A stretch of DNA of 37,901 bases from Candidatus Amesbacteria bacterium RIFOXYB1_FULL_44_23 (GTDB taxonomy: Bacteria; Patescibacteriota; Microgenomatia; CAZETR01; Amesbacteraceae), in contig MEXR01000052.1 in NCBI GenBank assembly GCA_001773775.1, forward strand, positions 1 to 37,901, read 5' to 3'. Below, one piece after another: positions 25,565 to 33,047 of this stretch; the stretch's first letter is position 1, and each line of letters begins with the position of its first letter. A program made the position numbers and the translations under genes. The notes under the pieces were generated by a model that was not told where the DNA came from, made no database searches, and saw only the letters and a list, made by a program, of their open reading frames with translations.

Positions 25565-27870
25565 AAAACCGATTAATCCCAGTCTTTATTTTTTTCACTC
25601 TTTTGGTAGCTACTTTTTTCTACAAGTCGGTAATTTATGGTCACATTCCCATGCCGGCAGATCATGCTCTGGGGGCATATTATCCCTGGCTGGATTACAA
25701 GTGGCCTGGTTTTCCGGCCGGAGTTCCGGTAAAAAATCCCATGTTGGCCGATGTTCCCTCACTGTTTTATCCCTTAAAAATTTATTCCACCGGACTTTTC
25801 AAATCCGGCATCTTCCCGACCTGGAATCCTTTAATCTTCGGCGGATATCCGCTGCTGGCTACTTTTCAGTCGGGAGTCTTAAATCCGTTCAATTTCTTTT
25901 TCCTGATTTTTTCTTCCACAACAGCCTGGACTTTGTTTATTGCAGCTCAGGTATTATTGGCGCTTACCTTTACCTATTTTTTTCTGCGTGATCTGGCAAT
26001 TTCCCGTCTTCCGGCCATATTCGGAAGTATCGTTTTTGCTTTTTGCGGTTTTAATTTAATTTGGCTTGAATACGGCATTCACGGATATGTAGCCGCTTTT
26101 ATTCCGTTGATGTTTTTGCTGACCCGTCGGCTGGTGGTAAACCCCCGCCCGCAAACCGGCTTCTATTTATCAGTCATTGTAGCCGGCCAGCTTTTTTTCG
26201 GTTATCCGCAGCTTACTTTATTTAGTTTAATATTTTTAACCATCTGGGTAATTATTCAAACCGGAAAAGTTCGTTCGTTGGTTTCACCCATTGTTTTTTG
26301 GATTTTGGGCCTGTTACTTGCTGCCATACTATTATTTCCCGGAGCTGAACTGTTTATAAATTCTCAACGTCCGGGAGAACCGGTAGCCGGAGGCAGTTCG
26401 GGAGCATATTTAAAATATTCGCAGTTGATCACACTTCTGGCTCCTGATTATTTTGGGCACCCTTCGACATATAATTCCTGGGGCAGTTTTTTATACACCA
26501 ATAATACCGGCTACGCTTCATTGGTAGCTTTGCTTTTGGCCAGCTTAAGCATTCGTAATTTCAAAAAAAGATCTCTATTTTTCCTGGGGTTGTATGTTGT
26601 TCCCATTTTTCTTTCACTGCCTCATCCCATAACTGAGTTTATTCAGACCCTGCCTCTTTTTTCGGCCTCCGTAGCCACCCGGGTCATGATTTTTTCTGGA
26701 TTTGCCCTCTCATATCTGGGGGCCCTGGGGTTACAGCGCCTGCTTAATTCCACTCCCAAGTTCAGGGACTTTATCTTTCCCGGTTGTGTTGTACTTTTAC
26801 TTACCACCCTCTTTCTTATCACCAAAAATCCGGTTGGGGTAAGAAATCTGATCCTGCCGCTCGGCTTAACCCTCAGCGTGTCGGCCGTTCTGGTCGCAAT
26901 TAGGTGGTTTCCTTACAAAAGGCGCTTTCTGACTCTGCCGCTTCTTTTTTTACTTGTATTTGAACTGTTTCGCTTCGGTTGGAAGTACAACGTCTTTTTT
27001 CCGTCTTCACTGGTATTTCCGACCACCCCCTTAATTACACATCTTAAAAATTCACCCCCCGGATACCGCCTGGATGGGGGAGACGTCCTGCCTTTAAGTT
27101 TGTGGATGGCATACGGTTTAAAATCTGCCTCAGGATACGATGCGGTTTATCCACAGCTCTGGGCCAAATATCTTTCAGCCATCGATAATGGCAATCTGGA
27201 TTATCCTAAGGGCCGACTGGGGGATTTAATTACCTACAATTCACCTCTTTTAGACATTGCCGGAGTTAAATACCTTTTAGCTGTTAAAAGAGATATTTCC
27301 GGAAAGCCTGACCCCCAGGGAGTGCCCTACCCTAAATTTGTTAATTCCAGATTCCAGCCTGACATTGCCATAGGTTCGGTCCAGGTTTATGACAACCCCA
27401 ATGCCATACCTCAATTTTCCGTAAAAGGTGATTACGAAGTCATTGCCGATGACAAAAAAGCCCTGACCAGACTGTTATCCGATGATTTTGACTATCATCA
27501 AAAACTGATTTTAAGCTCGTCCCCGGGTTATAGTACAGTTTCACCGCCGTCAGCTTTCCAACTGGAAGTAGTTAACAACACCAGCACCTATCAGGCAGTC
27601 CAAACCCGATCCGACTCTCCGATATTTTTACTCAACGCTCAGGTTTATTATCCCGGCTGGACGGCTGCCATTGATGGGAAGTCTGCTTCGATAATTAGAG
27701 CAGATTTGGCCTTTCAATCGGTATTAGTTCCGGCCGGAAATCATTTGATCGAATTTACATACCGCCCTTTGTCGCTTACAATTGGAATCTGTGTCAGCCT
27801 TATCTCACTTACCCTCATCGCAATCTATAGCCGCAGACTTACACCAAAACGTTCCTCCGGATTGGTATGA
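25561..27870 (+). CDS. YfhO family membrane protein
   Basis: A 769-residue protein, the longest in the window. It starts with one helix, then a large loop containing MPADHALGAYYPW, PSLFYPLKIY and FPTWNPLIFGGYPLLATFQS, the signature region of YfhO proteins. About twelve helices follow, then a soluble C-terminal region from about residue 490. This ends with a beta-rich segment NAQVYYPGWTAAIDGKSA...PAGNHLIEFTYRP and a final helix. Bacterial YfhO relatives glycosylate surface polymers such as lipoteichoic acid in Firmicutes; the exact role here is unknown. The C-terminal module recurs in the protein at 6743. ATGA overlap upstream; the methyltransferase frame overlaps its 3' end. Confidence 0.85.
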   Translation: MKNRLIPVFIFFTLLVATFFYKSVIYGHIPMPADHALGAYYPWLDYKWPGFPAGVPVKNPMLADVPSLFYPLKIYSTGLFKSGIFPTWNPLIFGGYPLLATFQSGVLNPFNFFFLIFSSTTAWTLFIAAQVLLALTFTYFFLRDLAISRLPAIFGSIVFAFCGFNLIWLEYGIHGYVAAFIPLMFLLTRRLVVNPRPQTGFYLSVIVAGQLFFGYPQLTLFSLIFLTIWVIIQTGKVRSLVSPIVFWILGLLLAAILLFPGAELFINSQRPGEPVAGGSSGAYLKYSQLITLLAPDYFGHPSTYNSWGSFLYTNNTGYASLVALLLASLSIRNFKKRSLFFLGLYVVPIFLSLPHPITEFIQTLPLFSASVATRVMIFSGFALSYLGALGLQRLLNSTPKFRDFIFPGCVVLLLTTLFLITKNPVGVRNLILPLGLTLSVSAVLVAIRWFPYKRRFLTLPLLFLLVFELFRFGWKYNVFFPSSLVFPTTPLITHLKNSPPGYRLDGGDVLPLSLWMAYGLKSASGYDAVYPQLWAKYLSAIDNGNLDYPKGRLGDLITYNSPLLDIAGVKYLLAVKRDISGKPDPQGVPYPKFVNSRFQPDIAIGSVQVYDNPNAIPQFSVKGDYEVIADDKKALTRLLSDDFDYHQKLILSSSPGYSTVSPPSAFQLEVVNNTSTYQAVQTRSDSPIFLLNAQVYYPGWTAAIDGKSASIIRADLAFQSVLVPAGNHLIEFTYRPLSLTIGICVSLISLTLIAIYSRRLTPKRSSGLV

Positions 27871-28459
27871 GCGTTCAGTTAAGGAAAATCTCTTCCAGCG
27901 ATATTGGCACTCCCGCAGAATTACTGAAGTCGGGAAGTATTCTCAAAAAGTCACCGGCGAGATTTTAGACATCGGCTCAGCCGATGGCTATTTCACCAGG
28001 AGAATTTTAGCTTTTACCAAAGCCAAGAAAATTACGGGTATCGACGTTCTTAAATCATCCGTCGACTATGCTTCCAGCAGGTATAAAGGCTTGAGGTCTT
28101 TGGTATTTAAAGTTGGCGACGCCATGAATTTAAAGTTTCCGGCCAATAAATTCGCGGCTGTATATATTTTAGAAGCCCTGGAGCATGTTTTAGACGCCCG
28201 GATAGTATTAAAAGAAATTTATCGGGTTCTAAAACCGGGCGGATACATGATCGTTTTGGTTCCTTCCGAAAACTGGCTCTTTAAACTGGGTTGGCCGATT
28301 TGGCTTAAAACCAGGGGCAGAATTTGGCACGACACTCATTTAAACTTTTTTGACGGCAGTAAACTGCCCCAGCTGGTCAAAAAAGTCGGTTTTACCAAAA
28401 TTGAAGTTCACACCTTTATCCTGGGCATGCTACTATTGGTCAAAGCCCGAAAACCATGA
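27782..28459 (+). CDS. Class I SAM-dependent methyltransferase
   Basis: Numbered from the TTG at 27782: motif I ILDIGSADGYFT at 61-72, an acidic residue at D88 (ITGIDVL) for the SAM ribose, D113 in VGDAMNLKF, then YILEALEHV near 128-136 and YRVLKPGGYMIVLVPSE. It is therefore a complete Methyltransf_11/25-type enzyme of about 200 residues. Its target may be a sugar or glycan, given the operon. The start is unclear. No in-frame ATG precedes motif I; only TTG 27782 and GTG 27791 are available, giving an 80-90 base overlap with the YfhO gene. An ATGA overlap at 27867 lies in another frame and would not produce this protein. Recognisable family sequence begins around DWYERS. Confidence 0.8.
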   Translation: MESVSALSHLPSSQSIAADLHQNVPPDWYERSVKENLFQRYWHSRRITEVGKYSQKVTGEILDIGSADGYFTRRILAFTKAKKITGIDVLKSSVDYASSRYKGLRSLVFKVGDAMNLKFPANKFAAVYILEALEHVLDARIVLKEIYRVLKPGGYMIVLVPSENWLFKLGWPIWLKTRGRIWHDTHLNFFDGSKLPQLVKKVGFTKIEVHTFILGMLLLVKARKP

Positions 28460-29343
28460 CCGTCTCAGTTGTCATCCCGGCCTACAATGGCAGTCAATAT
28501 TTAAAAAAGAACTTACCGGCAGTCTTAAAACTGGGGGCAGATGAAATAATTGTTGTTGACGATGCTTCAACTGACGATTCCGTATCGGTCATTGAATCAT
28601 TCAAGTCAATTAAGCTGATTAAAAATTCTGTAAACCTTCGTTTTCCGACCGCCGCCAACATCGGCTTCAATCATGCTTCCGGTGAAATAGTGGTATTAAT
28701 CAATCAGGATGTTACTCCGGATGCCGATCTTATTACCAGGACTTTGCCTTACTTTAAAAATCCCCGGTTGTTTGCGGTTTCCTTTAACGAACAAGGCAAC
28801 AGTTGGGCTGATGTGAAGTTTACGGCAGGTTTACTACAGTATAGTAACGGCGCAAAAACTCGCCATCCTCACTCTTCATTTTGGGCCTCTGGCGGTAGCG
28901 CCGCTTTTAGAAAAAACATTTGGGATAAATTGGGTGGGTTTAACACCATTTTTACCCCTGGGTATTATGAAGATTTAGATCTGGGCTGGCGAGCCAGAAA
29001 ACAGGGCTACGAAATTCTTTGGGCACCAGATGCCAAAGTTGACCATGTCCGGGAGACGGCCTATTCTAAAGCTTTTAATAAAGACTATCTAACCAAAATT
29101 AAGGAGCGCAACTATCTGCTTTGCCACTGGATGAATCTGGATCCTGCTTTGCTGATGGAACATTGGAAAGCCTTGTTTGTTACCTGTCTTAAAACTCCGG
29201 GGTATTCAGTTCCAGTTCTTATGGCTTTGTCCAAAATTTCCCAAGTAATTACCACTCGCCGGAAGTTAAAACTGAACTGGACCCAAACGGACGCTCAGGT
29301 ATTTAGTCCTTTTTTAACAAAAACAGGTCAAACTTCTGATTAA
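28456..29343 (+). CDS. GT2 family glycosyltransferase (rhamnosyltransferase-like)
   Basis: A 295-residue GT-A enzyme: VSVVIPAYNGSQYLKKNLPA at the N-terminus, VVDDASTDDSV near 37, NLRFPTAANIGFNHASGEI near 62, VLINQDVTPDADL near 83 (the DxD region), WASGGSAAFRK near 145 and YYEDLDLGWRARKQGYEILW near 175. It belongs to the same broad group as the genes at 20245 and 31262. It starts in an ATGA overlap with the methyltransferase and is the last gene of this operon. Its last 41 bases overlap the 3' end of the minus-strand GT39 gene, so both C-termini are encoded by the same DNA on opposite strands. Confidence 0.86.
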   Translation: MTVSVVIPAYNGSQYLKKNLPAVLKLGADEIIVVDDASTDDSVSVIESFKSIKLIKNSVNLRFPTAANIGFNHASGEIVVLINQDVTPDADLITRTLPYFKNPRLFAVSFNEQGNSWADVKFTAGLLQYSNGAKTRHPHSSFWASGGSAAFRKNIWDKLGGFNTIFTPGYYEDLDLGWRARKQGYEILWAPDAKVDHVRETAYSKAFNKDYLTKIKERNYLLCHWMNLDPALLMEHWKALFVTCLKTPGYSVPVLMALSKISQVITTRRKLKLNWTQTDAQVFSPFLTKTGQTSD

Positions 29344-30523
29344 TTCGCCAGCGTTTCAACACCAAAGCTGGTTTAAAAGTAGCCACTTCGTATGCCGGAT
29401 CTGATAGTGCCGTCTTCGGCGGGCCGATGACAAATAAGTAAGCATTTTGGAAGTAGTCTTCTTCGTTTATTTGTATTCCGTCTTTCTTCAACAGAAATTT
29501 TTGTGTTGCCGCTTTGGTATCGTATACCAGGTTGACCACATTAAAATCAGTTAGACCTTCTTTCATAATCAGCTCATGCACGATTGCCTCGCTGCTGTAG
29601 TCCCAATCGTTGGCCATTCTAAATCCATGAGTCGGCTGGGGGACAAACACTAATAACGACCAAATCAATAAGCCAATAACAACATAAACCACCGGCCACT
29701 TTATTTTTTTCAATATCAAAACAAGTCCCAACAGCGCAAACAACGAAAGCGACAAAAAGTAGTAGTCAGCCAAAGTTGTAGTGGGATTATTTCCGATTGA
29801 GCTTCGGTATTTTAAAAATAACCAGATGGTTTGCAGATTATAAAAATTGTGTCGCAATTCAAAAATAATCAAAGAGGAAAATCCCACCATCAGTCCCGCC
29901 ATACCTACCGCAAATGTTTTTAGTTTTTCCCGGTTAGTTACCAGAACTGTTATTCCGACAGCTGCAATTACCAGCAAAAACTGATAATGAAACTGCAAAA
30001 CCACCCCCATTGCTACGGTAAGTACCAGCAACCATTTATAAGTTCGGTATTTTTTGTAAAGTCCGATTAAAAGAATTATCCAGGCAGAAAGTACTAATTG
30101 TGAGTTGGGATTCCAAAAAAATCTGGTGTAGCGGATATAGTAGGGAAGTAAGGTGTAAACCGTGGCCATAAGTAGTGCCGCTCTCGATCCGGCCAATAGC
30201 TTCACCCCTATATATAATGGTACCAAGCTTACCGCTGCAAACAGCATAAACAGATAACTGGAAATAACCGGATCAAAACGTCCCAGCATCATAAACAGAA
30301 GTTGAAAGTAGTAAATCACCGATCCCTGATATGCATAGCGTCCGTTCAGGTTCACCGAAAAAGTCGGTCCGATTAAAAGCAGCTTGGGTTTTTGATAGAT
30401 AGCCAGAGCATTCGAAGAAAATAGACCCTGATCCGTGGAGAAATTCAAAGCCTTTGTAAAATGAAGCGACCTGATGGCAACAAATATTATTATCAAACTC
30501 AGCAATATTTTTTTGTGATTCAT
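29303..30523 (-). CDS. GT39-like membrane glycosyltransferase (DQG variant)
   Basis: A 406-residue multi-pass protein, shorter than the other GT39-like members here, mainly in the C-terminal soluble part. The first loop carries S-T-D-Q-G, then LLLIGPTFSVNLNGRYAYQG and SVIYYFQLLF; the Glu of the DE pair is replaced by Gln. FELRHNFYNLQTIW is the RH motif shared with paralogues. It is translated from an ATGA overlap with the DPM1-like GT2 upstream. This suggests a two-gene unit: the GT2 makes a polyprenyl-phosphate sugar and this enzyme uses it outside. The 3' end overlaps the plus-strand GT2 by 41 bases. Confidence 0.8.
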   Translation of the reverse strand: MNHKKILLSLIIIFVAIRSLHFTKALNFSTDQGLFSSNALAIYQKPKLLLIGPTFSVNLNGRYAYQGSVIYYFQLLFMMLGRFDPVISSYLFMLFAAVSLVPLYIGVKLLAGSRAALLMATVYTLLPYYIRYTRFFWNPNSQLVLSAWIILLIGLYKKYRTYKWLLVLTVAMGVVLQFHYQFLLVIAAVGITVLVTNREKLKTFAVGMAGLMVGFSSLIIFELRHNFYNLQTIWLFLKYRSSIGNNPTTTLADYYFLSLSLFALLGLVLILKKIKWPVVYVVIGLLIWSLLVFVPQPTHGFRMANDWDYSSEAIVHELIMKEGLTDFNVVNLVYDTKAATQKFLLKKDGIQINEEDYFQNAYLFVIGPPKTALSDPAYEVATFKPALVLKRWRINQKFDLFLLKKD

Positions 30524-31215
30524 GACTTTAATACTTGATAAAGGCGTAAAACATCAAGTGGAGTTTGCCAAATCCGCTTAAGTCCGAATACTGCCGGCCT
30601 AACTTCTCTCACTGTGGTTGGCAATTCCAGCACCTGCAGGTTTTGTCTGTAAGCTCTGACCATGATTTCCGAATCCACTATTCCCGATCTGGTTTTGCAC
30701 TTTTGAATTACAGGCACCAGTTTTTCTTTATTAAATACCTTGATCCCATGAGTATCGGTTCCGGGATAGCCTAAAAAAATCTTTAAAAACCAGTTGAAGG
30801 CCCAGGTTGTAAGTCTTCTAGTTAGCTGTCGTTGGTCTAAAGACCCTGGTAGCCGTTTGGACCCGATCACTATGTCGTATCCCAGTAAATCAGCCTGGGT
30901 TATACTTAAAAACTTTCCGTCCCAGTAATCGGCATTAAAAATCACCACATACTTTCCCCGGGACTTTTTAATTCCGGCTATCATTGCCGCCCCGTAGTCT
31001 GCCTTCTTCAGCCTCAGTCCATAAACTGTTGAACTACGCTTCATGTTCTTTTCGATTATTTGCCATGTCAAATCCTTACTGCCGTTTTCAATCAGTAACA
31101 GTTCGTACGAAATTTTCAGTTTTTTGCAGGCCGAAACCAGGGATTTGATAAAGGCGTCCAGAATCAGCTCCTCATTGTGTACCGGCACCACAATGGACAC
31201 TGTCGGGGTTTTCAT
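30520..31215 (-). CDS. GT2 polyprenyl-phosphate glycosyltransferase (DPM1-like)
   Basis: A 231-residue enzyme from the ATG at 31215; a TTG at 31242 also opens this frame but the ATG fits the promoter better. Motifs: VSIVVPVHNEELILDAFIKS, LLIENGSKDLT near 45, KADYGAAMIAGIKKSRGKYV near 75, FNADYWD (DxD region) near 100, GSKRLPGSLDQRQLTRRL near 120 and GTDTHGIKVF near 155. This is the order seen in dolichyl-phosphate-mannose synthase relatives, without C-terminal membrane helices. It should charge a polyprenyl phosphate with a sugar in the cytoplasm. Its partner is likely the GT39-like gene overlapping its stop (ATGA). Confidence 0.85.
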   Translation of the reverse strand: MKTPTVSIVVPVHNEELILDAFIKSLVSACKKLKISYELLLIENGSKDLTWQIIEKNMKRSSTVYGLRLKKADYGAAMIAGIKKSRGKYVVIFNADYWDGKFLSITQADLLGYDIVIGSKRLPGSLDQRQLTRRLTTWAFNWFLKIFLGYPGTDTHGIKVFNKEKLVPVIQKCKTRSGIVDSEIMVRAYRQNLQVLELPTTVREVRPAVFGLKRIWQTPLDVLRLYQVLKS

Positions 31216-31221
31216 ATGCCA

Positions 31222-31227
31222 ATTGTA
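31222..31227 (-). promoter_or_regulatory. -10 box of the DPM1-like/GT39 pair
   Basis: TACAAT on the minus strand, followed by TGGCAT and the ATG at 31215, again the hexamer-plus-six-bases geometry of a leaderless mRNA. No clear -35 is seen. It supports ATG 31215 over the upstream TTG as start. Confidence 0.5.
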
Positions 31228-31249
31228 CCCGAATATTTGCAAAATGTGA

Positions 31250-31255
31250 GAAAAT
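31250..31255 (+). promoter_or_regulatory. Probable -10 box of the GT2 gene at 31262
   Basis: GAAAAT followed by six bases and the GTG start at 31262. It is a weak hexamer by itself; its position relative to the start codon matches the other first genes. It lies in a 46-base divergent spacer with the minus-strand promoter. Confidence 0.35.
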
Positions 31256-31261
31256 GACTAT

Positions 31262-32068
31262 GTGAAACCCTCTGTATCGGTCATCATCGTCACCTGGAAC
31301 GCCGAAGATATCATAAAAGATTGTCTTCAGTCGGTTTTCGCAACCAAATATCCGAATTTAGAAATCATTATCGTTGACAACAATTCGCAGGATCACACCC
31401 TGTCTAAAGTTAAAAAAATGCAGAAAAAACTTTTTAAATTAATTACCAACGGTCAGAATCTTGGTTTCCCCAAAGCAATTAATCAGGGTTTAAGAGTCGC
31501 CACTGGGGACTATCTTTTATTGCTTAACGCAGACGCCAGTTTACCCGCTGATTTTTTTCAAAAGGCCGAAGCTTTTTTTGCCGACTATCCCGAGGCGGCC
31601 GTTATGGGTCCAAAACTGGCCGATCCTGATGGCACACCCCAAGGGTCGGTTTTTCCAGAACCGTCGGTTGAGGCGACTTTCAGGGAGTTTTGGTTAGGCC
31701 AAAAGAATTTAACTGCGAAATATTCACCCTCTCCAGAAAACAAACGGCCGGTATCCGTCAACGCCATTTCCGGAGCCTGCATGTTTTTCCCCCGCCGGAC
31801 TTTGGAAAAAATTGGGTTATTTACCGAGAGTGTTTTTATGTATTACGAGGATCTGGATTATTGTCGGCGAATCAGAAGGTCCGGCTGGAACATCTACTTC
31901 AATCCGCAGATCACCGTTACCCACATCCACGGTCATGCTTCCAAGCAAACTTCAGGCCGGGCTCTTGGGTACCTGCAACAGTCCAGTCTGTGGTACAACG
32001 GACCCCTCAAACACTATCTGATGTGGTTAATCTCCTGGACCGGCCAGAAACTCTTCCGAACTGCTTAA
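31262..32068 (+). CDS. GT2 family glycosyltransferase (rhamnosyltransferase-like)
   Basis: A 268-residue GT-A enzyme starting at GTG; the ATG two bases upstream runs straight into a stop. Motifs: VSVIIVTWNAEDIIKDCLQS, IVDNNSQDHTL near 37, NGQNLGFPKAINQGLRVATG near 62, LLLNADASLP (DxD region) near 83, AISGACMFFPRRTLEKIG near 165 and MYYEDLDYCRRIRRSGWNIY near 190. The whole is typical of WbbL-like rhamnosyltransferases. It is a single-gene unit with its own near-start -10 box, facing away from the DPM1-like gene. It probably contributes to the same surface glycan. Confidence 0.87.
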   Translation: MKPSVSVIIVTWNAEDIIKDCLQSVFATKYPNLEIIIVDNNSQDHTLSKVKKMQKKLFKLITNGQNLGFPKAINQGLRVATGDYLLLLNADASLPADFFQKAEAFFADYPEAAVMGPKLADPDGTPQGSVFPEPSVEATFREFWLGQKNLTAKYSPSPENKRPVSVNAISGACMFFPRRTLEKIGLFTESVFMYYEDLDYCRRIRRSGWNIYFNPQITVTHIHGHASKQTSGRALGYLQQSSLWYNGPLKHYLMWLISWTGQKLFRTA

Positions 32069-32156
32069 TTACCCACATATTTAAAAAATCTCCAACTGCT
32101 TCTAGGTTTCCAAATTTTAAAGACAACACTATTACCAATTAGGCCTATAGTTGATA

Positions 32157-32184
32157 TTGACTGTGGCTACTGGTAAAATATAGT
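32157..32184 (+). promoter_or_regulatory. Promoter of the Erm-like gene
   Basis: TTGACT at 32157-32162 and TATAGT at 32179-32184 are spaced by 16 bases, a good housekeeping-type promoter. Six bases after the -10 box comes GTG 32191, so transcription would start at about that codon. The 122-base spacer upstream (32069-32190) contains nothing else recognisable. Confidence 0.55.
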
Positions 32185-32190
32185 CGTTAT

Positions 32191-33024
32191 GTGTATCACT
32201 TGCCGGAGGCTCTTATGTATTGGCTGCGTAAGAGGCTCCTTTCTCAGAACTTCCTCACAAATCGGCAGTTAATCAAAAAACTGATCCGAGGCTCTTCTAT
32301 CGGCAAGAATGACTTAGTTTTAGAAATAGGCGCAGGTAGTGGCGTTATTACCAATGAGTTATTACAAGTCGCCGGCCAAGTGGTAGCCATAGAGTTGGAT
32401 CCCAAATTGTACGCTAAATTACGCTCCCGATTTGTCACAAATCCCAGGCTACAGCTAGTCCAGTCTGATTTTCTTGGCTGTCCGCTTCCCCGAAAGCCTT
32501 ACAAGGTTTTTTCCAATATTCCCTTCAGTATTACGGCAGATGTTATTCGTAAACTGCTTGTGCCATTAAATCCACCCCTGGATTGTTATTTGGTAATGCA
32601 GTCTCAGGCAGCTGAAAAATTTACCATCAACTCCACGGCAAATTCAATGGCTGCTGTTTTATACTACCCCTGGTGGAAATTCGAAGTGGTTCACAAGTTT
32701 AGCCCTCTTGATTTTTACCCCCGCCCTTCCGTTGATTCAGTCCTGTTGCATATTTGCCCCAGACCGACTCCATTAGTATCAGAAAACCCGAGCTTGTACC
32801 GGGATTTTGTTGTTCATTCATTCACCACCGATAAGAAAGCCAAATTCCTACCCGTCAACCAGTGGTTGTATCAGTTTAACCATCTTTCGCCAAAGAAAAT
32901 TAAGCTTGTTCAGAGTTCATTTGCCAAGTATTTAAAGTCACAGCAATTATTGTCTAAGATTCACCGGACTCGTACCGACAGCAATTGGCGCCAGTTCAAA
33001 AAGTCCTCCTTGACCTTCCAGTAA
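32191..33024 (+). CDS. Erm/KsgA family rRNA adenine N6-methyltransferase (Erm-like)
   Basis: A 277-residue enzyme from GTG 32191. SQNFL at 18-22, motif I LEIGAGSG at 44-51, E68 in AIELD, D93 in QSDF and the catalytic N109-I-P-F112 give the complete set of an rRNA adenine dimethylase. NIPF rather than NLPY, followed by SITADVIRKLL, points to Erm-type 23S rRNA A2058 methyltransferases rather than KsgA (16S), as does the basic C-terminus. Erm enzymes block macrolide-lincosamide-streptogramin binding; here that activity is inferred. GTG 32191 fits the promoter geometry, but ATG 32215 follows GGAGG by five bases and would give 269 residues; both are in frame. The last codons carry the promoter/operator of the merR gene. 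Confidence 0.75.
   Translation: MYHLPEALMYWLRKRLLSQNFLTNRQLIKKLIRGSSIGKNDLVLEIGAGSGVITNELLQVAGQVVAIELDPKLYAKLRSRFVTNPRLQLVQSDFLGCPLPRKPYKVFSNIPFSITADVIRKLLVPLNPPLDCYLVMQSQAAEKFTINSTANSMAAVLYYPWWKFEVVHKFSPLDFYPRPSVDSVLLHICPRPTPLVSENPSLYRDFVVHSFTTDKKAKFLPVNQWLYQFNHLSPKKIKLVQSSFAKYLKSQQLLSKIHRTRTDSNWRQFKKSSLTFQ
32205..32209 (+). promoter_or_regulatory. Possible Shine-Dalgarno for an alternative Erm start
   Basis: GGAGG is five bases before the in-frame ATG at 32215. Strong Shine-Dalgarno sites are rare in this window, so this may mark the real start of the Erm-like protein or a second initiation point. Confidence 0.45.
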
Positions 33025-33040
33025 CTGGAAGGTATATATT
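33010..33040 (+). promoter_or_regulatory. MerR-type promoter with CueR-like operator
   Basis: The -35 is TTGACC (33010-33015) and the -10 is TATATT (33035-33040), with a 19-base spacer that is longer than normal, as MerR-family promoters require. Between and overlapping them is a perfect inverted repeat, ACCTTCCAGT and ACTGGAAGGT around one central A (33013-33033). Its outer ACCTTCC/GGAAGGT half-sites equal those of CueR-type copper-responsive operators. The -35 and left arm are the last codons of the Erm-like gene. The merR ATG is seven bases beyond the -10, so this promoter would give a leaderless, autoregulated merR transcript. Confidence 0.85.
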
Positions 33041-33047
33041 CAGGTCT

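Noticed and set aside
27868-27966. Short frame starting at the ATGA overlap after the YfhO gene
   Set aside because: It ends after 33 codons, has no recognisable motif and overlaps the clear methyltransferase frame. Kept only as an observation about the start problem.
31260-31265. ATG at 31260 as start of the GT2 gene
   Set aside because: The next codon in that frame is TGA; the GT2 frame starts with GTG at 31262.
32069-32190. Leader peptide or attenuator before the Erm-like gene
   Set aside because: The promoter at 32157-32184 places the transcript start at about 32191, leaving no leader ORF, and no alternative stem-loops were evident.
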